Assembly (NCBI GenBank): GCA_945896675.1
Contig: CAMDEM010000009.1
Coordinates: forward strand, 1 to 64,000
Direction of reading: 5' to 3'
DNA length: 64,000 bases
DNA from: Cyanobium sp. NIES-981
Lineage (GTDB): Bacteria > Cyanobacteriota > Cyanobacteriia > PCC-6307 > Cyanobiaceae
Part shown: positions 47,782 through 57,135 of the stretch, one piece after another
Numbering within the stretch: the stretch's first letter is position 1
How the letters are laid out: the number at the start of each line of letters is the position of its first letter
Made by a program: the position numbers and the translations under genes
The notes under the pieces: generated by a model
The model's input: only the letters and a program-made list of their open reading frames with translations
Told to the model about the DNA's origin: nothing
The model's database searches: none

Positions 47782-49137
47782 TTAGTTCTTGGGCAGGGCT
47801 GAGGGCAAATTGGCACCCGTGGGGCTGTAGGCCTGCACACCCGGCTTGGCGGAAGATTTGGCAGAAGCCTTGAGGGTATTGAGCTGTTTCACCAGGGTGT
47901 TTTCTGCCACCTTGTATTGGGGATCGCGCCGGGTACCCAGATCCTCAAGCTTCAGCCGCTGGGCCTCCAGCGCAGTCATCTTGACCGACACATCCGGGTC
48001 AATGCCGTGCTTGTGGATATCCCGGCCACTGGGGGTGAGGTACTTGGCGACGGTCACGGTCATGCCGGAGCCGTCGGAGAGGCCGCGAACTGATTGCACC
48101 AGACCCTTACCAAAGGTCTTTTGACCCACCAGCAGGGCGCGGTGGTTGTCCTGGAGGGCACCGGAGAGGATCTCACTGGCACTAGCGGAACCCTCGTTGA
48201 CCAAAATCACCAGGGGTTTATCAGTCAGCGCCCGACCCGTAGCCCGCTTGATGTCTTGAATGCCGTCGCGGGTTTTGGTGGACACAATCGTGCCCTCATT
48301 GAGCCACTCCCTGGCAATTTCGATACTGGCGACCAACAATCCACCGGGGTTGCTGCGTAGATCAAGTACATAACCATCGACACCCTTCGCCTCCAAATCC
48401 TGAACGGCAAGGCGCATATCTTTCGTAGCCGTTGCCGTGAATTGTTTAAGACGGATATAACCCACCTTGCCGCCGTCGGGGGTGGTGTTGAGTTGGTGCT
48501 CGACCGCATGCAACTCAATTCTCTGGCGCGTCAACGCCACGTCCAGGGTTTGGGTCTTGCGCTTGAGGGTTAGGGTAACGATGGTGCCAGCCTGGCCGCG
48601 GATCAATTTGACCGCGTCTTCGGTGCCCATGCCCTTGGTGCTCTTGCCATCGATGGCCAGAATCACGTCCTTCGGCTGAACGCCAGCCTTGGAGGCTGGG
48701 GAACCTTCAATCGGGGAAATGACCACCAATTGTTTGGTGTCCTTCTCAAGGCTCAGCTGGATGCCAACCCCGGAGAGCTCCCCCGAGGTATCGATCTGCA
48801 GTTCCTTGAACTCCCGCGGGTCCAGAAACTTGGTGTAGGGGTCGTCCAAGCTGGACAGCATGCCCCGAATGCCTTCATAGGCTTCCTTCGGACTGCCATA
48901 GGTCTTGGCCAACATGGCCTTGCGCAGCTTGCGCCACTGCTCCGGCGTGTATTTGCCGTTGATATCGAGATAGTCGCGGAAGACGATCTGCCAGGCCTGG
49001 TCCATCACCTCCTTCGGGCTATCGCTGATGAGCGAAGCCCCACTTGGTGCAAGCAAAGGGGGGAGGGCGATTGACGCCAGAAGCCCCGTTGCTCCAACAC
49101 CTGCGAGCACTAGCACCTTGGCGTGTCCCCTGGCCAT
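47782..49137 (-). CDS. ctpA: carboxyl-terminal processing protease CtpA
   Basis: Lumenal S41 peptidase; CtpA trims the C-terminus of the PSII D1 precursor, needed for the Mn cluster. From ATG 49137 there are 451 residues; the track GTG at 49170 would add 11. A signal or anchor (KVLVLAGVGATGLLASIALP) is followed by the PDZ domain (about 120-200, ELSGVGIQLSLE, GDVILAIDGKST-like) and the protease domain with the catalytic Ser in NEGSASASEILSGAL and the Lys in GQKTFGKGLVQS about 25 residues later. The paralogue (CtpA versus CtpB/C) is not certain. Confidence 0.88.
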   Translation of the reverse strand: MARGHAKVLVLAGVGATGLLASIALPPLLAPSGASLISDSPKEVMDQAWQIVFRDYLDINGKYTPEQWRKLRKAMLAKTYGSPKEAYEGIRGMLSSLDDPYTKFLDPREFKELQIDTSGELSGVGIQLSLEKDTKQLVVISPIEGSPASKAGVQPKDVILAIDGKSTKGMGTEDAVKLIRGQAGTIVTLTLKRKTQTLDVALTRQRIELHAVEHQLNTTPDGGKVGYIRLKQFTATATKDMRLAVQDLEAKGVDGYVLDLRSNPGGLLVASIEIAREWLNEGTIVSTKTRDGIQDIKRATGRALTDKPLVILVNEGSASASEILSGALQDNHRALLVGQKTFGKGLVQSVRGLSDGSGMTVTVAKYLTPSGRDIHKHGIDPDVSVKMTALEAQRLKLEDLGTRRDPQYKVAENTLVKQLNTLKASAKSSAKPGVQAYSPTGANLPSALPKN

Positions 49138-49226
49138 GCTTCGAGCTCCCAATGCCCTAGTGATCCCCACAAGCTAATCGCCGAAGCCAGGCTTCGAGCA
49201 GGGCGAAAACCGAAGGCAATGGGGTA

Positions 49227-50465
49227 TCAGGCCTCGGGTTCAACCCAGCGGCCATCCTCCTTAATCAGGGCAATCAACGCCTCCACACCCTCGGCTTCCG
49301 GCACCCGACGAATCTCATCGCGACCGCGGTACAGGGAAATGGTTCCAGGGGTTTTGCCGACATAGCCGTAATCGGCATCGGCCATCTCACCCGGGCCATT
49401 CACGATGCAGCCCATCACGGCAATATCGAGGCCGGTGAGGTGGGCCGTGGCCGAGCGCACCTGGTGCAGCACCTCTTCCAGGTTGAACAAGGTCCGGCCG
49501 CAGCTGGGGCAGGCCACGTACTCCACCATGGTCTTGCGCAAGCCGAGCGCCTGAAGAATCGAGTAGCAAACAGGGATTTCTTTCTCAGGGGCTTCGGTAA
49601 GGGAGACGCGGATCGTGTCGCCCAAACCATCGGCCAGGAGGGTGGCGATGCCAGCGGTGCTTTTGATTCGGCCGTAATCGCCATCACCGGCCTCGGTGAC
49701 GCCCAGGTGCAAGGGGTAATGGAAACCCTCAGCGTCCATGCGATGGGCCATCAACCGATAGGCCGCGAGCATCACCGGAGCCCGCGACGCCTTCATCGAA
49801 ATCACAATGTTGTGAAAGTCGAGGCGATCGCAAATGCGGATGAATTCCAATGCCGATTCCACCATCCCCGCGGGCGTATCGCCGTAGGTAAAGAGCATCC
49901 GCTCTGCCAAGGAACCGTGGTTAACCCCGATGCGCAGGGCCTTGTCCTGCTCCTTGAGCAAGGTCACCAAGGGTTCAAACGTGGCCTGGATCCGTTCACC
50001 AATCTCCGCGATTTCAGCGTCGGAAAAGGAGGTTCGATTGGGATCGGGCTTGTCAAAGACAAACAGGCCAGGATTGATCCGCACCTTGTCCACGTGCTGG
50101 GCCACCTCCAGGGCGATCTTCATGCCGTTGTGGTGCACATCGGCCACCAAGGGCACCGGCTGGTAGGTGTCTTCCAGGCGCTGGCGGATCTCCTTCACCG
50201 CCTTGGCATGGGCCAGGCTAGGCACGGTGAGACGCACAATTTCGCAGCCCGCCTCATGCAGCCGGCGAATCCCTGCGGTGGCCCCTTCAATGTCGAGGGT
50301 GTCCTCATTGATCATCGATTGGACCGCCACGGGGTGGTCACTGCCGATCCAGATGTCACCCACCCGCACGCTGCGGGTTTTGCGGCGACGGATCACCGTG
50401 TCAAAGCGGGGATCGTTAGCCCAATCGGTTGCGGAAGCTTCGGGACGGGCCAGGGTGCCAGTCAT
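49227..50465 (-). CDS. ispG: 4-hydroxy-3-methylbut-2-enyl diphosphate synthase
   Basis: IspG (GcpE) is the [4Fe-4S] enzyme that makes HMBPP in the MEP isoprenoid pathway, supplying carotenoids, phytol and quinones. The 412 residues show [17 protein letters not shown], the TIM-barrel substrate region IRINPG-like VRINPGLF, and the cluster cysteines in [11 protein letters not shown] and [10 protein letters not shown], followed by ADADYGYVG. Length fits the cyanobacterial type. It lies 89 bases upstream of ctpA on the same strand. Confidence 0.95.
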   Translation of the reverse strand: MTGTLARPEASATDWANDPRFDTVIRRRKTRSVRVGDIWIGSDHPVAVQSMINEDTLDIEGATAGIRRLHEAGCEIVRLTVPSLAHAKAVKEIRQRLEDTYQPVPLVADVHHNGMKIALEVAQHVDKVRINPGLFVFDKPDPNRTSFSDAEIAEIGERIQATFEPLVTLLKEQDKALRIGVNHGSLAERMLFTYGDTPAGMVESALEFIRICDRLDFHNIVISMKASRAPVMLAAYRLMAHRMDAEGFHYPLHLGVTEAGDGDYGRIKSTAGIATLLADGLGDTIRVSLTEAPEKEIPVCYSILQALGLRKTMVEYVACPSCGRTLFNLEEVLHQVRSATAHLTGLDIAVMGCIVNGPGEMADADYGYVGKTPGTISLYRGRDEIRRVPEAEGVEALIALIKEDGRWVEPEA

Positions 50466-50496
50466 GGTGAAGAGACCTGGAGATGGGCCAAGCCTG

Positions 50497-51120
50497 TCAC
50501 AGGGAAGCGGTCAATTGGCGAAGCCGCTCGGCAGCGCCGCGAAGATCCTCCCGGGTCAGCCACTTCGGCTTGCCCTCAGCCCCCGATGGATTGCGCAGCA
50601 GATAGGAAGGATGGAAGAGGGGAAGCAACAGACGGCCGCCGAGCAGCGGCCCCTCGCCAGCCAGCCATTGGCCGCGCAGCTGGGTCATGCCCGACTTCAC
50701 CCCCAACACCCCCGCCAAGGCGGTCGCTCCGAGCAAGCCAATCAAGGGGGGATCCACCCAGGCAATTTGTTGATCCAACCAAGGACGGCAGGCAGCCAGT
50801 TCCCCACCCCGGGGCCTGCGGTTGTCAGGGGGGCGGCACTTCACCGCATTGCACAGGTAGATATCCCGGCTGGGATCGAGGCCGGCTTCAGCCAAAAGCT
50901 GGTCAAGCAGCTGACCGGAGCGGCCCACAAAGGGCTCTCCCTGCGCATCTTCGGTGGCGCCAGGGGCTTCCCCGATCAACATCAAGCGCGCCTCATGGTG
51001 GCCTCGGCTGATCACCACCTGCTCGCGCCCGGAGCTGAGGCCGCAACGGGTACAGGCACCACAGGCCATGGCGAAAGCCGCCCAATCGGGCGCCGAACCG
51101 GGGGCTGGAGCATCGGCCAT
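50497..51120 (-). CDS. uracil-DNA glycosylase, family 4
   Basis: Removes uracil from DNA for base excision repair. From ATG 51120 there are 207 residues; the track start 51213 adds unlikely sequence. Fe-S cysteines are in [10 protein letters not shown] and later in [10 protein letters not shown] plus a further Cys, and motif A is [20 protein letters not shown], motif [10 protein letters not shown]. Family-4 enzymes use this Fe-S cluster structurally. It is 31 bases upstream of ispG on the same strand. Confidence 0.9.
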   Translation of the reverse strand: MADAPAPGSAPDWAAFAMACGACTRCGLSSGREQVVISRGHHEARLMLIGEAPGATEDAQGEPFVGRSGQLLDQLLAEAGLDPSRDIYLCNAVKCRPPDNRRPRGGELAACRPWLDQQIAWVDPPLIGLLGATALAGVLGVKSGMTQLRGQWLAGEGPLLGGRLLLPLFHPSYLLRNPSGAEGKPKWLTREDLRGAAERLRQLTASL

Positions 51121-51269
51121 GGATGGGACTTGGGTTTGGAGATTTGGTTGGGGATTTTGTTTGGTGTAGGGATGAACCCTGCCGGGTTGATGCGTGGGGC
51201 AAAGTGGTTGCATAGCTCATGCCGCGCCACCTGTAGCCGGCCATTGCCCCATGCCGGCCCCCATGAACC

Positions 51270-52245
51270 ATGCCGGATAGGGGCTTGCTCTCCGATCGAG
51301 CCAAGGCTCTCCAGCCTTCGCTAACCCTGGCCATCGCTGCCAAGGCCAAACAATTGCGCGCCGATGGGGCCGATGTCTGCAGCCTCAGTGCAGGCGAACC
51401 GGATTTCGACACCCCGGAATTCATCCGTGCTGCTGCCTGCCCCCTACTGGCTGAGCTATCCCGAGATTGCCCGGATGGCTGGGGCCTCGGTGAAAGAACT
51501 GCCCAGTGATGCCGATCAGGGCTTCCGGCTCAAGCCCGAGCAACTGGAGGCGGCCATCACCCCAGCGAGCCGGCTGCTAGTACTCAACAGCCCGGGCAAT
51601 CCCACGGGCATGGTGCTCAGTCGAGCCGAGTTGGAAGCCATTGCCAACGTCCTGCGCCGCCATCCCCAGGTGCTCGTGGTGTGCGACGAGATCTATGAAT
51701 TTCTCCTGGCACCTGGCCACACCCACCACAGCCTTGCGGCAGTGGCCCCGGATCTGTCCGACCGGATCTTCACGGTGAATGGTTTTGCCAAGGGCTGGGC
51801 CATGACCGGCTGGCGCATCGGCTGGCTGGCCGGAGCCCAAGAGGTGATTGGCGCCGCCAGCGCCCTGCAAAGCCAGACCACCAGCAATGTCTGCACCTTC
51901 GCCCAATTCGGGGCCCTGGCGGCCATCAGCGGATCAAGGCAGTGCGTCCACGCCATGGCCGCCGAGTTCAACGGGCGCCGCAGCCTGCTCACGGAGGGCC
52001 TCATGGCCATGGAGGGCCTGAAACTCATGGCCCCAGAAGGGGCCTTTTACGCGTTCCCGGATGTGAGCCATTTCGGGCTCGATTCGATGACGCTGTGCAA
52101 CCGCCTACTCGACGAGGTGGGGCTGGCTGTCGTGCCGGGAGTGGCCTTTGGCGATGACCGCTGCATTCGCCTCTCCTGTGCCGCGTCACCTGCAACGATC
52201 GAGGATGGCCTCGAGCGCCTTCAGCGCTTTTTGAGCTCCCTTTAG
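51270..52245 (+). pseudogene. aspC: aspartate aminotransferase (AspC family), frameshifted internal deletion
   Basis: The first frame gives a normal AspC N-terminus (LTLAIAAKAKQLRADG, SLSAGEPDFDTPEFIR) and then loses sense. From about base 51427 the homology continues in another frame (VLLPAPYWLSYPEIARMAG, SPGNPTGMV, the PLP Lys in NGFAKGWAMTGWRIG, and the terminal LSCAAS). About 65-75 residues between these points are missing, including the PLP-phosphate and substrate region near YGPAAG. The junction contains GTGCTGCTGCC. This is either a recent deletion or an assembly collapse; as written the gene cannot make a functional enzyme. Confidence 0.9.
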
Positions 52246-52279
52246 GGCTTCCCAATCCCGCCTAAACCGTTCTGATTCC

Positions 52280-53227
52280 ATGCGCATTCCCGCCCGCTTC
52301 ACCGCCGTTGCCGTTGGCCTGTCGCTGGCCCTACTGCCTGCTCTTCCTGCCCTGAATCCAACGGCCCTCAGCGCCGTTGGCCTTATTCCGGCTCAGGCAG
52401 AGGTGCAAAAACCCGTGCTGCGCATCGGTGCTATCCCGGATCAAAACCCTGAAAAACTGAATCGGCTCTACGGGCTCGTCGCCAATGAGCTCTCCCAGCA
52501 ACTTGGGGTCACCGTCAAATATGTGCCCGTCACCGACTACTCCGCTGCGGTGAGTGCCTTCCGCACCGGCAATTTGGATGTGGTTTGGTTTGGTGGCCTC
52601 ACCGGCGTGCAGGCCACCCTGCTCAAACCTGGGGCGCGCATGATTGCCCAACGGGATATCGATGCCCAGTTTTATTCGGTGTTCATCGCCAACACCGCCA
52701 GTGGCCTCAAGCCAATCCGGAATGTGAAGGGGCTGAGCGAACTCAAGGGCAAGCGCTTCACCTTCGGATCGGAAAGCTCCACCTCGGGGCGCCTCATGCC
52801 CCAATACTTTCTCAGCCAAGCGGGCGTGAAATTGAGTGATTTTGCAGGCGGAGCACCGGGGTTCAGCGGCAGCCACGACGCCACCATTGCCCTGGTCCAA
52901 AGCGGGGCCTATCAAGCAGGCGCCGTAAATGAACAGGTTTGGAAATCCAACCTCCGCAACGGCAAGGTCAACAGAGCCAAGGTCCAAGTGATTTGGCGCA
53001 CCAGCCCTTACCCCGATTACCTGTGGCTAGCCCAGCCCAACCTGGATCAAAGCTTTGGCAAAGGGTTCACCACCAAGCTCGCCAAGGCCATCATCAGCTG
53101 GCGGGCAAGTGATCCCGAGCAAAAGCAAATCCTGACCTTGTTTGGGGCCCAACAGTTCACCAAGGTCAACGGGGCTGAGTACAAGCAGATTGAGCAGGTG
53201 GGCCGGCAGATCGGCAAAATCCGCTGA
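52280..53227 (+). CDS. phnD: PhnD-like phosphonate/phosphite/phosphate ABC transporter substrate-binding protein
   Basis: Periplasmic binding protein of 315 residues with a Sec signal (VGLSLALLPALPAL, AQA cleavage near residue 40). The mature part matches Phn[67 protein letters not shown] and GFSGSHDATIALVQSG. The ligand could be phosphonate, phosphite or another oxyanion. It is 34 bases after the broken aspC. The cognate phnC and phnE lie 1.5 kb downstream beyond an inserted antiporter. Confidence 0.9.
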   Translation: MRIPARFTAVAVGLSLALLPALPALNPTALSAVGLIPAQAEVQKPVLRIGAIPDQNPEKLNRLYGLVANELSQQLGVTVKYVPVTDYSAAVSAFRTGNLDVVWFGGLTGVQATLLKPGARMIAQRDIDAQFYSVFIANTASGLKPIRNVKGLSELKGKRFTFGSESSTSGRLMPQYFLSQAGVKLSDFAGGAPGFSGSHDATIALVQSGAYQAGAVNEQVWKSNLRNGKVNRAKVQVIWRTSPYPDYLWLAQPNLDQSFGKGFTTKLAKAIISWRASDPEQKQILTLFGAQQFTKVNGAEYKQIEQVGRQIGKIR

Positions 53228-53250
53228 TCGGTTCCCGCAAGACCTAATCC

Positions 53251-53294
53251 AGAACCAAGACCAAGGCCAAGATCATGGGGTTGGTCTTGGTTCT
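53251..53294. terminator. long inverted repeat between phnD and the antiporter
   Basis: A perfect 14-bp inverted repeat AGAACCAAGACCAA / TTGGTCTTGGTTCT with a 16-base loop straddles the stop of the minus-strand antiporter and follows phnD by 24 bases. No T-run is present, so it is a stabilising or attenuating hairpin rather than a classic intrinsic terminator; a bidirectional end is likely. Confidence 0.5.
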
Positions 53295-54724
53295 GCCCCC
53301 GTAAGGCCCAGTCTTCGAACCAGGGGCCTGGCCAGCAGCCCCTGGATCACGAGATCCACAAAGATCACGATAAAAACCACCGCGGCCAAGTTTTGAGCCA
53401 ATGTCTCTGCAATGGCAGGGCTCACACCTCGCAATTCCGGTACTTCCAAAACCAGGCTCATGGACAGGGCCAGGGGCACCGCCGCCCGGACACCACAGAA
53501 GGAAATAGCTAGCAGAGCCCCGCGATTCATCTGGCTCGAGCGATGGATGATCAGTACGGCCAAAGGACGCACCACAAACAACAGAATCAGCCCTGTAGCA
53601 AAACCAAGGGGCAATATTCCGACCATCCGCTCAGGGTGAACCAAAAAGGCCAACAACAACAAGATTGTGTATTCAGCCAAGGTGTTAAACGGCAGCAAAA
53701 CTTTCTGCAAAGCCTCGTGGTTAACCCATGAATCTTGATAACGCCAGTTACTCATTACGAGGCCACAAACAAACACCGCTACGATCCCTCCACCTCCAAA
53801 CGTATTGCCCAAGCCGTAGGAGACAAAAGCTACGGATATGGCCAGAACCAGTAACTGGGAATGCTCGCGCAGCACTCGATCGATCAACAGGCTGGCGCCA
53901 AGTCCCACCAGGATTCCCGCCAAAACCCCAGCAAACAGGTGTTTCAGCAAATTCAGCAACTCCTCAACAACAACTCCCGAGCCATAGGTGGCATGAAGAT
54001 GCCCATGGCCGCCATGGGCCTGGCCCTGAAAAAAGGCCGAGATAAAACCAAAGCAAAGAATGGCAGCCAAATTGGTGAGGGCAGCTTCGAACTGCAACAC
54101 GTCGCTGACATCCCGGGGTAGCCAACGCCGCAAGGGCTGCAGGAGGTCTTCGGTGGCAGAGCCATCGGTGGCCATCAAACAAGCTGCGGCAAGCAAGCCC
54201 GCACCCCAGGGCATTCGCTGCTGCCAGCCAAGGACCAAAAGATCGCCCCCTGGCGAACCCAGCCACACCAGCCAAGAGCCAAGGGAGATGAGGCTCACCA
54301 CCACTCCCAGAGTGGAGAGCAATAGGGCGAAGCTGAGGTGAATCCGGAAGCGGCGAAGGTCCGTTTTAAGGCCTGAATAGAACAAAAGCAGGGCCAAGCT
54401 CATCACATGCAGGGTTTCGACCTGGGCATGGTCAAGCGCCAAAAAATCACCATCGTTGAAGTTCACCAACATGCCCACCACCAGGACCGTTAAGGCGGCA
54501 GGCACCCCCAACCGGGTGGCCCAGCGATCTGCCGCCAATGCCAGGAGATAAAGAAGACCAAGAAAGAGGAAAAATCCCCTAGGCAAAATTGTTCCGGGGG
54601 AATGATTCAAATCCGCTCCTAGGCCCGTAGCGGCCAAAGGCAGGGGATGGGCGGCCCCGTAGGCCATCCAGTGGGCAAGGGTTTGGGTGGAGAAAAGGCA
54701 GGATGGAACGGAACCCAGATCCAT
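53273..54724 (-). CDS. CPA1/NhaP-type cation:proton antiporter
   Basis: A 483-residue membrane protein with about twelve hydrophobic segments. Features include TVLVVGMLVNFNDGDF, an ACLMATDGSATEDLL stretch that takes the place of the ACxxATDPxx motif, FEAALTNLAAI, and a His-rich loop GQAHGGHGHLHATYG near residue 250. These fit the monovalent cation:proton antiporter-1 family, exchanging Na+ or K+ for H+. The ion is not determined. It sits in reverse orientation between phnD and phnC and starts 33 bases from phnC on the opposite strand. Confidence 0.85.
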   Translation of the reverse strand: MDLGSVPSCLFSTQTLAHWMAYGAAHPLPLAATGLGADLNHSPGTILPRGFFLFLGLLYLLALAADRWATRLGVPAALTVLVVGMLVNFNDGDFLALDHAQVETLHVMSLALLLFYSGLKTDLRRFRIHLSFALLLSTLGVVVSLISLGSWLVWLGSPGGDLLVLGWQQRMPWGAGLLAAACLMATDGSATEDLLQPLRRWLPRDVSDVLQFEAALTNLAAILCFGFISAFFQGQAHGGHGHLHATYGSGVVVEELLNLLKHLFAGVLAGILVGLGASLLIDRVLREHSQLLVLAISVAFVSYGLGNTFGGGGIVAVFVCGLVMSNWRYQDSWVNHEALQKVLLPFNTLAEYTILLLLAFLVHPERMVGILPLGFATGLILLFVVRPLAVLIIHRSSQMNRGALLAISFCGVRAAVPLALSMSLVLEVPELRGVSPAIAETLAQNLAAVVFIVIFVDLVIQGLLARPLVRRLGLTGAEPRPTP

Positions 54725-54757
54725 ACCCGCAAGCTGCCCGTGATCAGTCAGAGGTTA

Positions 54758-55537
54758 ATGGCTGATAACCCAGGTGCCCCAAGCGATGGGGGCCCAGGCC
54801 CTGCCCTGCTTGAACTGCAGGGCATCACCCTGGCCGGTCGAGGCCAACAGCGCCTCGAAGCCATCAAGCTCAGCATTGCGCCCGGGGAACGGGTTGCCCT
54901 GATTGGGGCCAGCGGGGCGGGGAAAAGCAGCCTGCTGGCGGTGGCCAATGGATTGATCAAACCCAATGGGGGCACCGTGCTCTGGCAGGGGGCGCCTCCA
55001 GCCAAAAGCCGGCGCCAACGCCGCCGTCAACAGGCCCGCATTGGCACCCTCTGGCAAGACCTGCGCCTGATCGAAGAACTCACCGTGCAGCAAAACCTCA
55101 ATGGGGCTCGCTTGGCCCAATGGGGATGGCCCAAAGCCCTGCTCAACCTGCTGCTGCCGCTCGAGACTGGGCGTTGCGCAGCTGCCCTGGAAAAGCTTGA
55201 CCTGGATCAGGCCCTGCTGGATCGGCCCGTTGCGTCCCTCTCCGGTGGCCAACGCCAGCGCGTAGCCATCGCCCGGCTCCTGCGCCAGGAGCCCCTGCTC
55301 GTGCTGGCGGATGAGCCCCTGGCCAGCCTCGACCCCAGGCTCGCCGAAGAACTCCTAGCCCTCTTATTGGATTTCACCAGGGCACCTCGGGCCCTGGTGA
55401 TGAGCTTGCACCGGCCGGATCTCCTGGGCGGGTTTGATCGCGTGGTGGGCCTGAGGGCTGGACGGGTGATGTTCGATCAACCGGTGGATCAACTCGCCAA
55501 AGACCAGCTGACGGCGCTCTATGCCAGCAGCCTTTGA
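54758..55537 (+). CDS. phnC: phosphonate-type ABC transporter ATP-binding protein
   Basis: From ATG 54758 there are 259 residues; the track start at 54647 overlaps the antiporter's 5' end. ABC motifs: Walker A IGASGAGKSSLL, Q-loop region GTLWQDLRLIEELTV, signature LSGGQRQRVAIARLL, Walker B VLADEPLASLDP, and switch His in MSLHRPDLL. It resembles PhnC more than other subfamilies. GAGG lies only 3 bases before the ATG. Its stop overlaps the permease start (TTGA). Confidence 0.9.
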   Translation: MADNPGAPSDGGPGPALLELQGITLAGRGQQRLEAIKLSIAPGERVALIGASGAGKSSLLAVANGLIKPNGGTVLWQGAPPAKSRRQRRRQQARIGTLWQDLRLIEELTVQQNLNGARLAQWGWPKALLNLLLPLETGRCAAALEKLDLDQALLDRPVASLSGGQRQRVAIARLLRQEPLLVLADEPLASLDPRLAEELLALLLDFTRAPRALVMSLHRPDLLGGFDRVVGLRAGRVMFDQPVDQLAKDQLTALYASSL

Positions 55538-57135
55538 GGAGCATCTCCCTACGTCCGGCAGCGCCGCTCTGGGTGTTGATGCCAGCCCTGGTGCTGATTC
55601 CGGTGCTGCTGGTTTTGCCCCAGCTGATCCATGGCGGTGGCTGGGAGCTCGTCGGCCAATTCGCCATGGCCGCCGTACAGCCCTCCCTTGATCCGGTGGT
55701 GATCCAGTCGGTGATCAGCGGGCTCGGCACCACCGTGTCGATGGCCCTCCTCGGCTGGGCGGGAAGCATGGTGCTCGGGGTGGGCTTGGGCATTGCCAGC
55801 TCCCGCACGGTCTGGCGGGCGGTGCTCGGCCATGGGGCACCCGCGGAACTAATCCGCAAACTGCTCGCCATCCCCCGCTCGATCCATGAGCTGCTCTGGG
55901 GGTTACTGCTGCTCCAACTGGTGGGCCTCGAACCCGTGGTGGCCGTGGTGGCCATTGCCATCCCCTTCGGTGCCCTGGTGGCCAGGGTTGTCAGTGACCT
56001 GATCGACGCCTTGCCCACGGGCAACCTCAACGCCCTGCGCGCGGCTGGAGCACCAGCGGGGCCGGCCCTGGTCACGGCCCTGGGGCCGCCGCTGTTGCCC
56101 CAACTACTGAGCTACAGCAGCTACCGGCTCGAGTGTGCACTGCGCAGTGCCACCCTGCTGGGCGTCTTTGGCCTGGGCGGCCTGGGCACCGAACTGAGGC
56201 TCACCCTGCAATCGCTCAACTTCAAGGAACTCTGGAGCGGCCTTTGGGTGCTGCTGGCCGCCATGGTGCTGCTCGAAACCCTGCTGGGCTGGCTTCGCCA
56301 CCGGTGGTCGATGCCGAATCGCTTCACCAAAAAAGCAATGGTGAGTGGCCGGCAAGGCCAAGAACTGGTGGCCCTTGGGGCGGCGTTAATACCCCTTCTT
56401 GTATGGATCGCCCAGGGCCAACAGATCGATCCAGGGGCCTTGCTGCACTGGCAGCCCCTGCCGCCCATCGGGCCGCCGCACTGGGCCGAATTGGCGGGCT
56501 TGAACTGGCCATCGCTGGTGGGCAACACCATCGTGCTCACGGGCCTCGCTGCGGCTCTCGCCGTGGGGGGTGCTCCCCTATTGCTGCTCTTGGTGGCGGC
56601 CTGGCCCCTGGGCAAACTCCTCGTGCGCGGGATCTGGTTGCTCGCCAGGCTCTGGCCACCGCCCCTGACAGCCCTGTTGCTGTTGTTTGTGCTCAAACCA
56701 GGCGTGCCAACCGCTGCCCTTGCCCTGGGGTTCCACAACCTCGGCATCCTGGGCCGCTTGTTGCTGGAGTGCGCCGAAACGGCCGACAGGGCACCTGAAC
56801 AGGCCCTGATCAGTGGGGGGACAGGTCCCAGCATTGCCCTGCTGTATGGACGCTTTAGCTCTCTGGCGCGCCCCTACCTGGCCTACGGGGCCTACCGGGC
56901 CGACGTGATCCTGCGGGAATCTGTGGTGGTGGGTCTGGTGGGGGCCACGGGCCTCGGCAGCCAACTCCTTGAGGCCCTCAGCTCCTTTGCTTGGGACCAA
57001 CTGCTTGCCCTGGTTGCCGTCTATGCCGCGCTGACCCTGCTGGGAGAAGATCTCAGCGACCGTGCTCGCCACCAACTCCTCGAAACCGCCCATGGTGATG
57101 ACCAATCCCAAGAAGTTGGTGGTGCTTGGCGATAG
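55534..57135 (+). CDS. phnE: fused double-domain PhnE-like ABC permease
   Basis: A 533-residue permease that looks like two PhnE-type domains in one chain. The first (about 20-250) has the EAA-type loop IDALPTGNLNALRAAGAPAG; the second (about 275-510) has ETADRAPEQALISGGTGPSIALLYG with FSSLARPYLAYGAYRADVILRESVVVG. About twelve hydrophobic segments fit one polypeptide serving as both halves of the channel. The start is TTG 55534, overlapping phnC by 4 nt; ATG 55579 is an alternative. The protein is unusual but such fusions are known in picocyanobacteria. Confidence 0.85.
   Translation: MRSISLRPAAPLWVLMPALVLIPVLLVLPQLIHGGGWELVGQFAMAAVQPSLDPVVIQSVISGLGTTVSMALLGWAGSMVLGVGLGIASSRTVWRAVLGHGAPAELIRKLLAIPRSIHELLWGLLLLQLVGLEPVVAVVAIAIPFGALVARVVSDLIDALPTGNLNALRAAGAPAGPALVTALGPPLLPQLLSYSSYRLECALRSATLLGVFGLGGLGTELRLTLQSLNFKELWSGLWVLLAAMVLLETLLGWLRHRWSMPNRFTKKAMVSGRQGQELVALGAALIPLLVWIAQGQQIDPGALLHWQPLPPIGPPHWAELAGLNWPSLVGNTIVLTGLAAALAVGGAPLLLLLVAAWPLGKLLVRGIWLLARLWPPPLTALLLLFVLKPGVPTAALALGFHNLGILGRLLLECAETADRAPEQALISGGTGPSIALLYGRFSSLARPYLAYGAYRADVILRESVVVGLVGATGLGSQLLEALSSFAWDQLLALVAVYAALTLLGEDLSDRARHQLLETAHGDDQSQEVGGAWR

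Noticed and set aside
49440-51011. 523-residue + strand ORF
   Set aside because: It is antisense to ispG and the family-4 UDG gene. Composition is low-complexity and it shows no protein motifs; the minus-strand genes have clear family signatures.
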